This document shows, in pieces, positions 7,146 to 14,399 of a stretch of DNA of 14,902 nucleotides. Within the stretch, counting starts at the first letter, position 1, and each line of letters begins with the position of its first letter. The position numbers and the translations under genes are program-made. Source of the DNA: Anaerolineae bacterium (lineage in GTDB: Bacteria > Chloroflexota > Anaerolineae > Anaerolineales > Villigracilaceae); contig JAFLCF010000110.1 in assembly GCA_017303735.1 (NCBI GenBank), positions 1-14,902 of the forward strand. Reading direction: 5' to 3'. The notes beneath the pieces were generated by a model that was given only the letters and a program-made list of their open reading frames with translations, made no database searches and was not told the origin of the DNA.

Positions 7146-8768
7146 ATGAAACCGGGTTTGCAAAGGTATGGAACGGCGATTTTGATCGGGGTGTTTGTAT
7201 TCTTTTTATTAGTTATGACAGTTCGTGATATTGGGCTTACCTGGGATGAACCGGCTTATATTGCGGCTGCCCGGTCCTATGTGAACTGGCATGAGTTCGT
7301 GATTACTAACCCTGATAAGGCGTTCACACAAAAAGCCATTGATTACTCATGGACTATTAACAGCGAGCATCCGCCGCTGGATAAAGCCTGGTCGGGAGTG
7401 GTTTGGTTTCTCACTCGTTCATTTACCGATGACCTGACGGCCCACCGCATGGGGAATATGCTTTTGGTGGGCGTGTTGGCAAGTTTATTATTCCTTCTCA
7501 TTCGTGATGTTTACGGTCCTTGGGCTGGTGGGGCGGCTGTGGCGGCTCTGTTGACCATGCCTAGATTTTTCTTTCATGCACATCTTGCGGCATTGGATGT
7601 GCCTGCCGCAGTTTCTGTATTTGTGGTCACCTTCATATTTTTGAAAACTCTGGAACGAAAACACTGGGGCTGGGATATTTTCCTCGGCATTGCCTGGGGG
7701 CTTGCGTTGGCAACCAAGATCAATGCCGTTTTTATTCCGGTGGTCTTTGGGATTTGGTGGTTGATCTTCCGCAGGGATGCAAGGCTGTTCATCCGTTTCG
7801 CGGTGATGGGCGCAATTGCCATCCCCGTTTTTATTGCTGCCTGGCCCCGATTGTATTTTCAAACATTTGAGCGTTTGGCAGAATACATTGGCTTTGTGAC
7901 AACCGATCACTGGGAAATTGGACAATATTATTTAGGCGAATTTTTCATGCCGCCACCCTGGCATTTTGGATTTGTGATGGCATGGGCTGTGTTGCCGCTT
8001 AGTTTGACGATCTTGTATGTGCTTGGATTTATCCGCTCTATAAAAGGGAAGGAAGATGGCGGGCTGGGTTGGTTGCTGTTCTTTTCGGCGTTGATCCCAA
8101 TTTTGGCAATCGCTACCGGTCAGAGCATGGTCTACGACAATGAACGCTTGATTATGGTTTCGTTTCCCTTTTTGGCAGGGCTGGCAGGCATTGGCTTTGG
8201 CTGGCTGGTTTCAGGTTTGGAAAAATTATCAGCAGTCAGGAACAAGCCAAATTTAAGTCGGATCGGGATCGTCATCCTTATGGCGCTGGCTTTTGTACCG
8301 CAACTGGTCACTATGTTTAGGTTATATCCGCATCTGCTTTCGTATTATGGCGAAGGTGTGGGTGGGTTGGCGGGAGCCACGCGTTTGGGATTGGAAACTA
8401 CATACTGGTGTGAAACCTATAGCCTGGCGTTGCCTATTATTAACGAACAAGCTAACCCGGGTGACTCGATATGGGCTGACCCGTGGAGCCACGACGTATT
8501 GATCTATTATCAAACTCAGGGATATCTTCGCGATGATGTGCAGATCATCGCGCCTGCGCAGGTCGTGAGCATACTTGGCGCAAATGCACCTTCACCAGTT
8601 ACTGCTTCCATGCAGTCTGCTGATTGGTATGTGGCTCAGAGCCGTCAATCCACACTGGGATATGAAGGTGAGGCGAATATTATTTTTAAGACTTTGGAAA
8701 AAAAGAAACTTGTGTACGAGTTTGGTTTTGATGGAGTACGGATTTTTGCGCTATATCAGCAGCCGTAG
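7146..8768 (+). CDS. Multi-pass membrane glycosyltransferase, GT-C / GT39 (PMT)-like
   Basis: A 540-residue integral membrane protein with about ten hydrophobic helices; the first spans residues 11-27. Just after it comes the acidic motif TWDEP (32-36), the usual catalytic Asp/Glu site of GT-C enzymes on the outer face, then NSEHPPLDKAW (72-82) and GLALATKINAVFIP (185-198). About 130 C-terminal residues look soluble. GT-C enzymes move a sugar from a polyprenyl-phosphate donor to protein, lipid or glycan outside the membrane; donor and acceptor are unknown here. I chose ATG 7146 over an in-frame GTG at 7128 because GGAG (7135-7138) is 7 nt before the ATG and nothing similar precedes the GTG. 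A 7-bp inverted repeat (7109-7115, 7122-7128) lies in the gap after the globin gene. Confidence 0.85.
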   Translation: MKPGLQRYGTAILIGVFVFFLLVMTVRDIGLTWDEPAYIAAARSYVNWHEFVITNPDKAFTQKAIDYSWTINSEHPPLDKAWSGVVWFLTRSFTDDLTAHRMGNMLLVGVLASLLFLLIRDVYGPWAGGAAVAALLTMPRFFFHAHLAALDVPAAVSVFVVTFIFLKTLERKHWGWDIFLGIAWGLALATKINAVFIPVVFGIWWLIFRRDARLFIRFAVMGAIAIPVFIAAWPRLYFQTFERLAEYIGFVTTDHWEIGQYYLGEFFMPPPWHFGFVMAWAVLPLSLTILYVLGFIRSIKGKEDGGLGWLLFFSALIPILAIATGQSMVYDNERLIMVSFPFLAGLAGIGFGWLVSGLEKLSAVRNKPNLSRIGIVILMALAFVPQLVTMFRLYPHLLSYYGEGVGGLAGATRLGLETTYWCETYSLALPIINEQANPGDSIWADPWSHDVLIYYQTQGYLRDDVQIIAPAQVVSILGANAPSPVTASMQSADWYVAQSRQSTLGYEGEANIIFKTLEKKKLVYEFGFDGVRIFALYQQP

Positions 8769-8788
8769 TTTTTTGCTTAAGGACTTTC

Positions 8789-9205
8789 CTACCACGGGTT
8801 GACGACTTCGATATCGGTATCCTTGAAATCATTTTCGTACATGGTGACCAATACCATCTCATGCGTTAACACGATGGCGGCGACCATCCCGTCGATGGCG
8901 GGAAATTCAACCCCGATGCTTTCCACCTTGGCAGTGAGTTGCCCCCAGCGGATCATGACGTTCGCATCCAGCGGGATGATGCGCCCATCAAAACGGACAA
9001 GCAAGTCTTGATAAAGCCATTTTTGCAAGACTTGTTTTCTGGTTGGGTCGGGCTGTTTTTGAATTGCCTTGGCAACTTCCCCCACGGTAATGGTACTGAG
9101 ATAAATATCTTCCTGGTCGAGCGAGTCAATAAATTGGACTACATTTGGGTTGGGCTGGCTGGAGATCAATTCCGATATAACGGATGTGTCGAGCAGATAC
9201 TTCAT
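8789..9205 (-). CDS. vapC: VapC-type PIN-domain ribonuclease toxin
   Basis: The 138-residue product is the length of a VapC toxin and starts MKYLLDTSVISEL. The PIN acidic residues are D6, E43 (TVGEVAKAI), D105 (PAIDGMVAA) and D126. Family members are Mg-dependent RNases that cut tRNA or rRNA and are neutralised by an antitoxin. The strand usually read as TRNxxDF before the last aspartate is TMYENDF here. The start overlaps the antitoxin stop by 4 nt (ATGA), the classic coupled arrangement. It converges on the glycosyltransferase gene with a 20-bp gap. Toxin call is strong; target RNA is unknown. Confidence 0.93.
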   Translation of the reverse strand: MKYLLDTSVISELISSQPNPNVVQFIDSLDQEDIYLSTITVGEVAKAIQKQPDPTRKQVLQKWLYQDLLVRFDGRIIPLDANVMIRWGQLTAKVESIGVEFPAIDGMVAAIVLTHEMVLVTMYENDFKDTDIEVVNPW

Positions 9206-9456
9206 AAATGAATGTCCCTTCGCGGCAACGATTTGTCACGGGTGAAGTCTAGTTGTATGCCTGCGAGGGGAGAGGTACTAAAAAAATCGGAGAGCTTCCC
9301 CTGAGACTTACGCATTTTTTCATATTCGATATAGGAGATGACCACTGCGGTCTTTTCACCATGTTTGGTTATCAACTGCGGACCCTGCTTGAGAGCCAAC
9401 GTGATCACTTCACTTAATTTGTTCTTTGCGTCCTGTATTTGCCAAACGGCTTCCAT
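9202..9456 (-). CDS. Phd/YefM-type antitoxin
   Basis: The 84-residue protein starts MEAVWQIQDAKNKLSEVITLAL and continues GPQLITKHGEKTAVVISYIEYEKM, the standard Phd/YefM DNA-binding fold at residues 1-55. The remaining roughly 30 residues are the expected flexible toxin-binding tail, which includes FFSTSPLAG and ends RRDIHL. It should bind VapC as well as its own promoter. AAGGAG lies about 11 nt upstream of the ATG, slightly long spacing. A near-consensus promoter and a palindrome lie directly upstream. Confidence 0.92.
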   Translation of the reverse strand: MEAVWQIQDAKNKLSEVITLALKQGPQLITKHGEKTAVVISYIEYEKMRKSQGKLSDFFSTSPLAGIQLDFTRDKSLPRRDIHL

Positions 9457-9480
9457 ATTGGAGTTATCTCCTTTTAATTG

Positions 9481-9499
9481 AGCCAGTTCACTTCTGGCT
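9481..9499 (-). promoter_or_regulatory. Operator-like palindrome of the antitoxin-toxin operon
   Basis: AGCCAG (9481-9486) and CTGGCT (9494-9499) form a perfect 6-bp inverted repeat with a 7-nt spacer, just downstream of the expected transcription start. The word GGCTAG also occurs as a direct repeat at 9496-9501 and 9505-9510. Phd-type antitoxins bind such short palindromes near their promoters, so this is the best autoregulation candidate. Confidence 0.5.
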
Positions 9500-9510
9500 A
9501 GTCAGGCTAG

Positions 9511-9540
9511 ATTTTACCCTTTCTGGACGATTTCTGTCAA
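9511..9540 (-). promoter_or_regulatory. Sigma-70-type promoter of the antitoxin-toxin operon
   Basis: On the minus strand TTGACA (complement of 9535-9540, perfect consensus) is followed by an 18-bp spacer and TAAAAT (complement of 9511-9516, five of six consensus bases). Transcription would start near 9504, giving a leader of about 48 nt that contains the palindrome and the AAGGAG site. Confidence 0.7.
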
Positions 9541-9552
9541 AATCGGAGATTG

Positions 9553-9616
9553 CAATTTAATTAGGATTTCGCCTCTTTTGCTTCGCGTAGCCAATTTAAG
9601 GATTTTACTCCTCTTA
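9553..9616. repeat. Imperfect direct repeat between antitoxin promoter and alkD
   Basis: Two related segments, starting at 9553 and 9592, both read CAATTTAA, then GGATTT, then CCTCTT with small insertions between. They account for most of the gap between the antitoxin promoter and the end of alkD. Nothing else recognisable is present in this gap. Confidence 0.4.
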
Positions 9617-9620
9617 AGCC

Positions 9621-10292
9621 TTATCCTATATTTTTCAACGCCTCACGTCGACTAAGCGGATGCAACTCCTTCGTGACTTTTACAAACTTCCGAACCGGTT
9701 CCGGCTTGGTATGCGCATATTGACGCAGCGCCCAGCCGATGGCTTTGTTGATGAAGAATTCATCTGAGCCAAGGTTCTCTTTGATAAGCTCGCAGAGTAA
9801 TTCAAAGTCTGTCTCTTCCTTATAACCGAGTTGAAAGAGCAGTGTCGTGCGCCGAAGCCAGAAGTTATCTGATGTTCGCCATTTTTTCAGATATTTTGCT
9901 TTGACTTTGGGAAAACGCTTGAACATCATTCCAACCGGGTGACCTGCAATGGTGTCCACCGTGTCCCACCACGATTTGGTCGTGATGAGATGTTCAAGGG
10001 TGGTGATGAAATCTTCATCCACTTTCTTTTCAAATTTGCCGATCAAACCAAGTGCAAGATATTGAAATTCCCGTTGCGGCAAATTCCACAGATCGCGGAC
10101 GATTGCATCCAACTCTTCCAAAGGCGGCAGGCCATGCGCGGTGATGAATTCTTTTTGCAATGCCGCCATCTGTGGACTCTTGATCCCCAGATACTCGAAT
10201 TGCTCGCGCATGTATTTCTTCATCGGCGCGGCTTTAACGGGGTCTGCATGTGCTTCGAAGAACGATTTCAACTTCCGAACAAAGGAATGCAT
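9621..10292 (-). CDS. alkD: AlkD-type DNA alkylation repair glycosylase
   Basis: The 223-residue all-helical HEAT-like protein fits the AlkD/AlkC superfamily. The residues known to matter in Bacillus cereus AlkD appear at the same numbers: W109 and D113 in SWWDTVD, R148 in WLRRTTLL, and W187 in INKAIGWALRQY. AlkD removes 3- and 7-alkylated purines, including bulky cationic adducts, without base flipping. GGAGG lies 5 nt before the ATG, a strong site. It stands alone on the minus strand between repeat-bearing gaps, not in an ada/alkA cluster. Confidence is high because all key residues are kept. Confidence 0.93.
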   Translation of the reverse strand: MHSFVRKLKSFFEAHADPVKAAPMKKYMREQFEYLGIKSPQMAALQKEFITAHGLPPLEELDAIVRDLWNLPQREFQYLALGLIGKFEKKVDEDFITTLEHLITTKSWWDTVDTIAGHPVGMMFKRFPKVKAKYLKKWRTSDNFWLRRTTLLFQLGYKEETDFELLCELIKENLGSDEFFINKAIGWALRQYAHTKPEPVRKFVKVTKELHPLSRREALKNIG

Positions 10293-10342
10293 AGTGCCTC
10301 CGAAATGACTCTCTGGGAATTTCTCTGATTAAGACCTCTTGG

Positions 10343-10425
10343 ACACGGATTGCACGGACAAACACGGCAATACACGGATTTTTTAATTCTTCAGTGAGAT
10401 TCCGTGAAATCCGTCTAATCCGTGT
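10343..10425. repeat. 83-bp element with ACACGGATT inverted ends
   Basis: The left end ACACGGATTGCACGGA (10343-10358) and right end TCCGTCTAATCCGTGT (10410-10425) are inverted repeats matching at 14 of 16 positions. Inside are a further ACACGGATT (10372-10380) and a TCCGTG (10401-10406) that can pair. It lies between alkD and the lipoprotein gene and has no coding potential. The size and inverted ends resemble a small non-autonomous or REP-like element. The rest of 10293-10461 shows nothing recognisable beyond the alkD leader. Confidence 0.65.
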
Positions 10426-10461
10426 ACTAAATCATGGCAAATCCTGAAGACCTTCCAAAAT

Positions 10462-12075
10462 TTATTTTGAGCCTTCCGGCGGGGTGTAGCGGACTGTCCA
10501 ACTGCCGTCCATTTGGTTGGTCACGAATGAATAGGGGGATGAGACAAAGAGCCACGTCTGCCCAGGTTTGAGAGGTATAGGGTTGCCGTCTGCGTCTACA
10601 AAATAGATCGGGCGTGCCTGACCTGTTTCCTGTTCATATTCGCGTGCTTCCAAACTCCAGCGGATATCGTACTTCATCCCGTCACGGAAGAGGGTTGCGA
10701 AGCCACCGCTGCCCAATTCCATGAAGGTGTCGATCAGCGCAGGGATGGGAATTTTCCGATACTCAAAAACTTCCTGCTCTACTTCCAACACGATGATGTT
10801 CTCGAATTGCAATTGCCTGCCGGTCAGACGGTCGATTTCAGGATGCAAGACCCCAGCGTTTTCCTGAGTCGTGTCATCCACATAACGCCAGTATGAGCCT
10901 GAGAGCGGGTCGTACACCCATGCCGATTGATTTCGATATGCCACATAGCTATTTACCCGGTTGGCAACCTGCCCGCCTGGCAGCGGAGTTTCTGAAAATA
11001 CATTGCTGGCGTAATTGAAGTCGCCAGAGCGAGTTGACCGATTTTCTTCGGCTAGGGCTTTCATCTTTTCGATGGGCAGCATCGCGCCGCCACTGGCTTC
11101 ATCGTGAAAGACAAAATAACACTGGGGCAACAACGGCAGGATCTCAGGCGAGGCAGAGGCAAAGATGAAACAGGAGTTTTGAAAAAATTCATGGATGTCG
11201 ATATATAACAAACGCCCCGAACGGACGGGTCCCACTTCGGCGGCGGGTAGTTGAGATCCATTCACGGGTGGCTTAGTTTCTTCGGATGGGACCAAGCCTG
11301 CGTCCAGAGAAAGAAGCGTGGATTTAACATCCGCCTCTGCCCGACGGGTGAGCGGGTCTGCGTCACTATCCTTATCTTCATTCCCAATATTTTTCTCGGT
11401 AAATTTCAACCATGCCGGAATTTTAAACTCGACAATATACTGCCCCGGCTCAACGTTGAATCCGTAATAGCCATTTGAGTCGCTGGCGGTTTGACTCAAG
11501 AGATTGCCAGAAGTATCCAACAAGTCAACACATACACCGCCGACGCCTTTTTCAAAATCTTCCTGCATGCCATTTTTATTTTCATCCAGCCAGATGCGAT
11601 TGCCCAACACCATCGGCGAGGTTTGTACAAAAGGCTCGCGGCGGATTTCGCAATCGCCGCTGATCGGAATTTCAGGGGCAGGGAACTCGCCATAAAAAAT
11701 GGAAAGAAAGCGGGTGGCGCCTTCGGTGATGTAAAACTCAAAGACCCACGGCGCGAACGAAAGCCCAGCTTGCGGGCGTGCCGCAACGGGAAAGTGTGAA
11801 ATGGAAATTGCAACCGCGGGTGTTGCCAATAAGCTTGGGTCTTTGACCTGCTGCCCAGATAGCGGATTGATATCCGCTGGAAAGTTTTCGCGATCGGGTC
11901 CGTAGCTGGCGGGTGTGGAGAATCCCTGCGGGGTGGGGGTGAAGGTTGGTAGGGGCGTGCCAAGGGTGGGAGTGATTGTCGGGCTGGAGGTTGGTGACGT
12001 TTGGACAATTTGCTCTGCGCCGCAAGCGGAGATGATAATGAAAAAGAAAAGGACGATCACTTTTTGTCGTTGCAT
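10462..12075 (-). CDS. DUF3048 (YerB-like) lipoprotein with inserted SdrD/Cna-B-like domain
   Basis: The 537-residue protein begins with a lipoprotein signal: hydrophobic residues 6-16 and lipobox ISAC with C18 as the lipidated cysteine. A Thr/Pro/Ser-rich linker (26-50) follows. Residues 70-129 (NPLSG, ARPQAGLS, EGATRFLSIFYG) are the first DUF3048 part, which resumes at GPVRSGRLLYIDI (282-294). Between them, about residues 155-262, lies a beta-sandwich domain of SdrD/Cna-B style with LGNRIWLDENKNGMQE, a calcium-type Asp/Asn loop at 164-169, and DSNGYYGF. Residues 370-515 are the C-terminal DUF3048 domain (LTGRQLQFENIIVLEV, GSGGFATLFRDG, PLKPGQTWLF). It should sit on the outer membrane face; family function is unclear to me. 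GGAG lies 5 nt before the ATG. It follows the small membrane protein by 42 bp. Confidence 0.88.
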   Translation of the reverse strand: MQRQKVIVLFFFIIISACGAEQIVQTSPTSSPTITPTLGTPLPTFTPTPQGFSTPASYGPDRENFPADINPLSGQQVKDPSLLATPAVAISISHFPVAARPQAGLSFAPWVFEFYITEGATRFLSIFYGEFPAPEIPISGDCEIRREPFVQTSPMVLGNRIWLDENKNGMQEDFEKGVGGVCVDLLDTSGNLLSQTASDSNGYYGFNVEPGQYIVEFKIPAWLKFTEKNIGNEDKDSDADPLTRRAEADVKSTLLSLDAGLVPSEETKPPVNGSQLPAAEVGPVRSGRLLYIDIHEFFQNSCFIFASASPEILPLLPQCYFVFHDEASGGAMLPIEKMKALAEENRSTRSGDFNYASNVFSETPLPGGQVANRVNSYVAYRNQSAWVYDPLSGSYWRYVDDTTQENAGVLHPEIDRLTGRQLQFENIIVLEVEQEVFEYRKIPIPALIDTFMELGSGGFATLFRDGMKYDIRWSLEAREYEQETGQARPIYFVDADGNPIPLKPGQTWLFVSSPYSFVTNQMDGSWTVRYTPPEGSK

Positions 12076-12117
12076 ATAAGCTCCAGATCAATGTTTCCCC
12101 CATAATCCGACGCGGTA

Positions 12118-12495
12118 TCAGTATTCAGCAATTCCAAATCTCATTAAATAACGTGGAATAAAAAGAATGAAAATAATAGCAGATGGTATAAGAAGTATAA
12201 AGGAAAAGATTAACTTATCTACAAAAAATGCTGGAAAAATTTCCGTCTTAAGAAGAATCAGGAATATGCAAATTAATGCAAACAAATAAACACCAATAAT
12301 TCCGGTTCCTAAATTTGCATAAGCAACATTTATTAGAAGAAAAGGAAGCAAGGGAGAAAATACAATTAAGAGCAATACTAGTAATTTTTCTCTTTCATCG
12401 TCGGAGATCATGTGCGATGCTTCGTATAAATACCATGCTCCATATATAAAAGCAATTGGACTTCCGCAAAAAGCAGCTAACAAATTCCCTACCAT
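12118..12495 (-). CDS. Small hypothetical membrane protein (four predicted helices)
   Basis: I do not recognise this 125-residue protein. Hydrophobic segments lie at about 4-24, 37-58, 64-83 and 92-114, with a short charged loop SDDEREK at 31-37. A strong AGGAGG lies 5 nt before the ATG, so translation is likely despite the lack of a family. Its DNA is visibly richer in A and T than the genes on either side, with AAA-, AAT- and ATA-type codons throughout, which suggests acquisition from elsewhere. It lies between the HIT gene (44 bp upstream) and the lipoprotein gene (42 bp downstream), all on the same strand. No catalytic motif is visible. Confidence 0.7.
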   Translation of the reverse strand: MVGNLLAAFCGSPIAFIYGAWYLYEASHMISDDEREKLLVLLLIVFSPLLPFLLINVAYANLGTGIIGVYLFALICIFLILLKTEIFPAFFVDKLIFSFILLIPSAIIFILFIPRYLMRFGIAEY

Positions 12496-12539
12496 ACTAA
12501 CCTCCTGAAGTTGTCATAAATAAAAATAACAATATTTTC

Positions 12540-13022
12540 TCAATTGTCAAATGCCCGCTGTACGCGGTGGTACGTATCTTCCAATGATTCGGGCAAAACC
12601 CGCGTTTCGGCGACGGCAGACATAAAATTAGTGTCGCCTGCCCAACGCGGTACGATGTGGATGTGAACATGCCCAAGCACGCCGGCACCCGCTGCTTCGC
12701 CGATGTTGATGCCAACATTGAATCCTTGCGGCTTATAGATCGCGCGTAATTCTGTCGTGCAGCGCGAGGTCAACTCCATCATTTCGGCGCGGGTGAGTTC
12801 ATCCAACTCTTCAAGGCTGGAGACGTGTTTGAATGGGATGACCATTAAATGTCCGCTCGTGTAGGGGAAGCGGTTAAGGATCACATAAGAAAATTCGCCG
12901 CGAAAGGCGATCAAGTTCTCCGCACTATCTGGTTTAGATTGCGCGTTGCAGAATACACAGCCTTCTTCTTTTGTGCTGCCTTCAATATATGTCATACGCC
13001 AGGGAGACCATAGATGTTTCAT
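12540..13022 (-). CDS. HIT-family protein, AP4A phosphorylase/hydrolase-like
   Basis: The 160-residue product starts MKHLWSPWRMTYI and has GCVFC (21-25), the opening typical of the bacterial HIT subgroup that includes mycobacterial AP4A phosphorylase. The catalytic histidine triad is HVHIHIVPRW, with H118, H120 (nucleophile) and H122; NRFPYTSGHLMVIP (50-63) shapes the nucleotide site. Such enzymes cleave dinucleoside polyphosphates or nucleotide conjugates. No Shine-Dalgarno sequence is visible; instead the leader is a TTTCAAACC/TTCAAAC tract and TATAAT lies 43 nt upstream. It is divergent from xseA. Family is certain; exact substrate is an inference. Confidence 0.92.
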   Translation of the reverse strand: MKHLWSPWRMTYIEGSTKEEGCVFCNAQSKPDSAENLIAFRGEFSYVILNRFPYTSGHLMVIPFKHVSSLEELDELTRAEMMELTSRCTTELRAIYKPQGFNVGINIGEAAGAGVLGHVHIHIVPRWAGDTNFMSAVAETRVLPESLEDTYHRVQRAFDN

Positions 13023-13145
13023 TTTGGTTTGAAAGTTTGAACGTTGGAAAGTTCTTGTTTGTTCAATTATAGGCGAAAAACTATGTTCTCAATTTTCTTA
13101 ACCTGACTATTAACCTTCGAACTTTCGAACCTTTAAACTGCTTTC
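13023..13145. repeat. TTGAA-type low-complexity tracts between HIT gene and xseA
   Basis: Two tracts built on the same word in opposite orientation occupy this gap: GGTTTGAAAGTTTGAACGTTGG near 13025-13046 and AACCTTCGAACTTTCGAACC near 13112-13131. A third relative (TTCAAACATTCCAACG and AACCTTCCAAC) lies at 5411-5441, overlapping the thiolase stop. They look like members of one degenerate dispersed family. Nothing coding is visible in the gap. Confidence 0.5.
13066..13092 (-). promoter_or_regulatory. Candidate promoter of the HIT gene
   Basis: On the minus strand TTGAGA (complement of 13087-13092) is followed by a 15-bp spacer and a perfect TATAAT (complement of 13066-13071). The spacer is shorter than the usual 16-18 bp, so strength is doubtful. 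The predicted leader is about 35-40 nt. Confidence 0.45.
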
Positions 13146-13177
13146 CTATTCTCTCATTTTCGATTATCCTCACCCCG

Positions 13178-14380
13178 ATGCAGCCCAACCTTTTTTCTGA
13201 AACATTAACGGTCTCGCAAGTGACTTTTCGCATCCGCAAATTGTTGGAGGGCACGCCCGAACTGCAGGATGTGTGGGTGAGCGGCGAGATTTCCAACCTT
13301 TCGCGCCCGGCTTCGGGTCATATCTATTTCACACTCAAAGATAAGAACGCTTCATTGAAATGCGTCATGTGGAAAACAGATGCCCAGCGTACCCGCCCGA
13401 GTCTTCAAGAAGGCGCTGCGGTTGAAGTGCATGGCAAGATCGCCGTCTACGAACCGCAGGGACAATATCAGCTCATCGCCAATCTCATTCAAGCCAAAGG
13501 CGAAGGCGCGTTATATCAGGAATTCCTACGCCTCAAAGTCATGCTCGAAGCGGAGGGACTTTTCAGTTCCAACCGCAAGCGTGAGATCCCTGCATTCCCA
13601 CGAATCATCGGCATTGTCACCTCTGCCACGGGAGCCGCTTTGCGCGATATGCTAAACACCATCCGTCGCCGCCAGCCGCTGGCTCGCGTTATTCTTGCGC
13701 CTTCGCCGGTACAGGGCGTTGATGCTCCGCCCGCATTGGTCAATGCCATCCAATCGCTAAACAAACAGAATCCAGATGTCATCCTCCTCGCCCGTGGTGG
13801 TGGTTCCATCGAAGATTTGTGGGCATTCAATGATGAACGCGTCGTCAGAGAAGTAGCAAATTCAAAGACACCCATCATCTCTGGTGTTGGTCACGAAACG
13901 GATTTCACCCTCACCGATTTCGCCGCTGACCTGCGTGCTCCGACTCCCACCGCCGCCGCCGAACTCGCGACTCAAATCACATTGGACGATCTGAAAGCGG
14001 ACCTCACGTTTCAAACTTCACGCCTCACTGATTTAATCTCAGGCTTGCTCTCTGACCAACAAACCTTTCTCTCCACCCTTACCACTCGTCTCAACTATCT
14101 CTCTCCCGAACGCAGAATCCAATCTGAATTTCAATTTCTTGACGAACTTGCTCGCCGCACAACGACAGCGTTAAAACATAGCATCCAATTGCAGTCGGCT
14201 CGCGTAGATGGAATGGCGAAACGATTGCAGTCCCTCAATCCTACGGGCGTGCTCGCACGCGGATATGCTATCATCACGCGCAAAGAAGATGGCAAGGTTG
14301 TCAGCAAAGTATCCGATGCAACTGGTGAATTGACCGTGCGAGTCAGTGACGGAGACTTCAGCGTAGATCGTAAATCGTAA
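13178..14380 (+). CDS. xseA: Exodeoxyribonuclease VII large subunit
   Basis: A 400-residue protein in the normal bacterial range, shorter than the Escherichia coli version. The N-terminal OB-fold spans about 6-103 (SGEISN, SGHIYFTLKD, WVSG). The catalytic domain follows with IGIVTSATGAALRDM (144-158), LLARGGGSIEDLWAFND (203-219) and SGVGHETDFTLTDFAADLRAPTPTAAAE (235-262). A long coiled coil runs from about 265 to 350, where the small subunits dock, and NPTGVLARGYAI (354-365) closes the fold. The enzyme degrades single-stranded DNA from both ends in repair. No clear ribosome binding site precedes ATG 13178; the start is chosen because the protein aligns from its first residues with the family. 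Confidence 0.96.
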   Translation: MQPNLFSETLTVSQVTFRIRKLLEGTPELQDVWVSGEISNLSRPASGHIYFTLKDKNASLKCVMWKTDAQRTRPSLQEGAAVEVHGKIAVYEPQGQYQLIANLIQAKGEGALYQEFLRLKVMLEAEGLFSSNRKREIPAFPRIIGIVTSATGAALRDMLNTIRRRQPLARVILAPSPVQGVDAPPALVNAIQSLNKQNPDVILLARGGGSIEDLWAFNDERVVREVANSKTPIISGVGHETDFTLTDFAADLRAPTPTAAAELATQITLDDLKADLTFQTSRLTDLISGLLSDQQTFLSTLTTRLNYLSPERRIQSEFQFLDELARRTTTALKHSIQLQSARVDGMAKRLQSLNPTGVLARGYAIITRKEDGKVVSKVSDATGELTVRVSDGDFSVDRKS

Positions 14381-14399
14381 ATCGACTCTCGGAGTTAAT

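Noticed and set aside
9541..9620. Possible tRNA or small RNA in the gap before alkD
   Set aside because: No cloverleaf, CCA end or GTTC arm is visible on either strand; only a local direct repeat is present.
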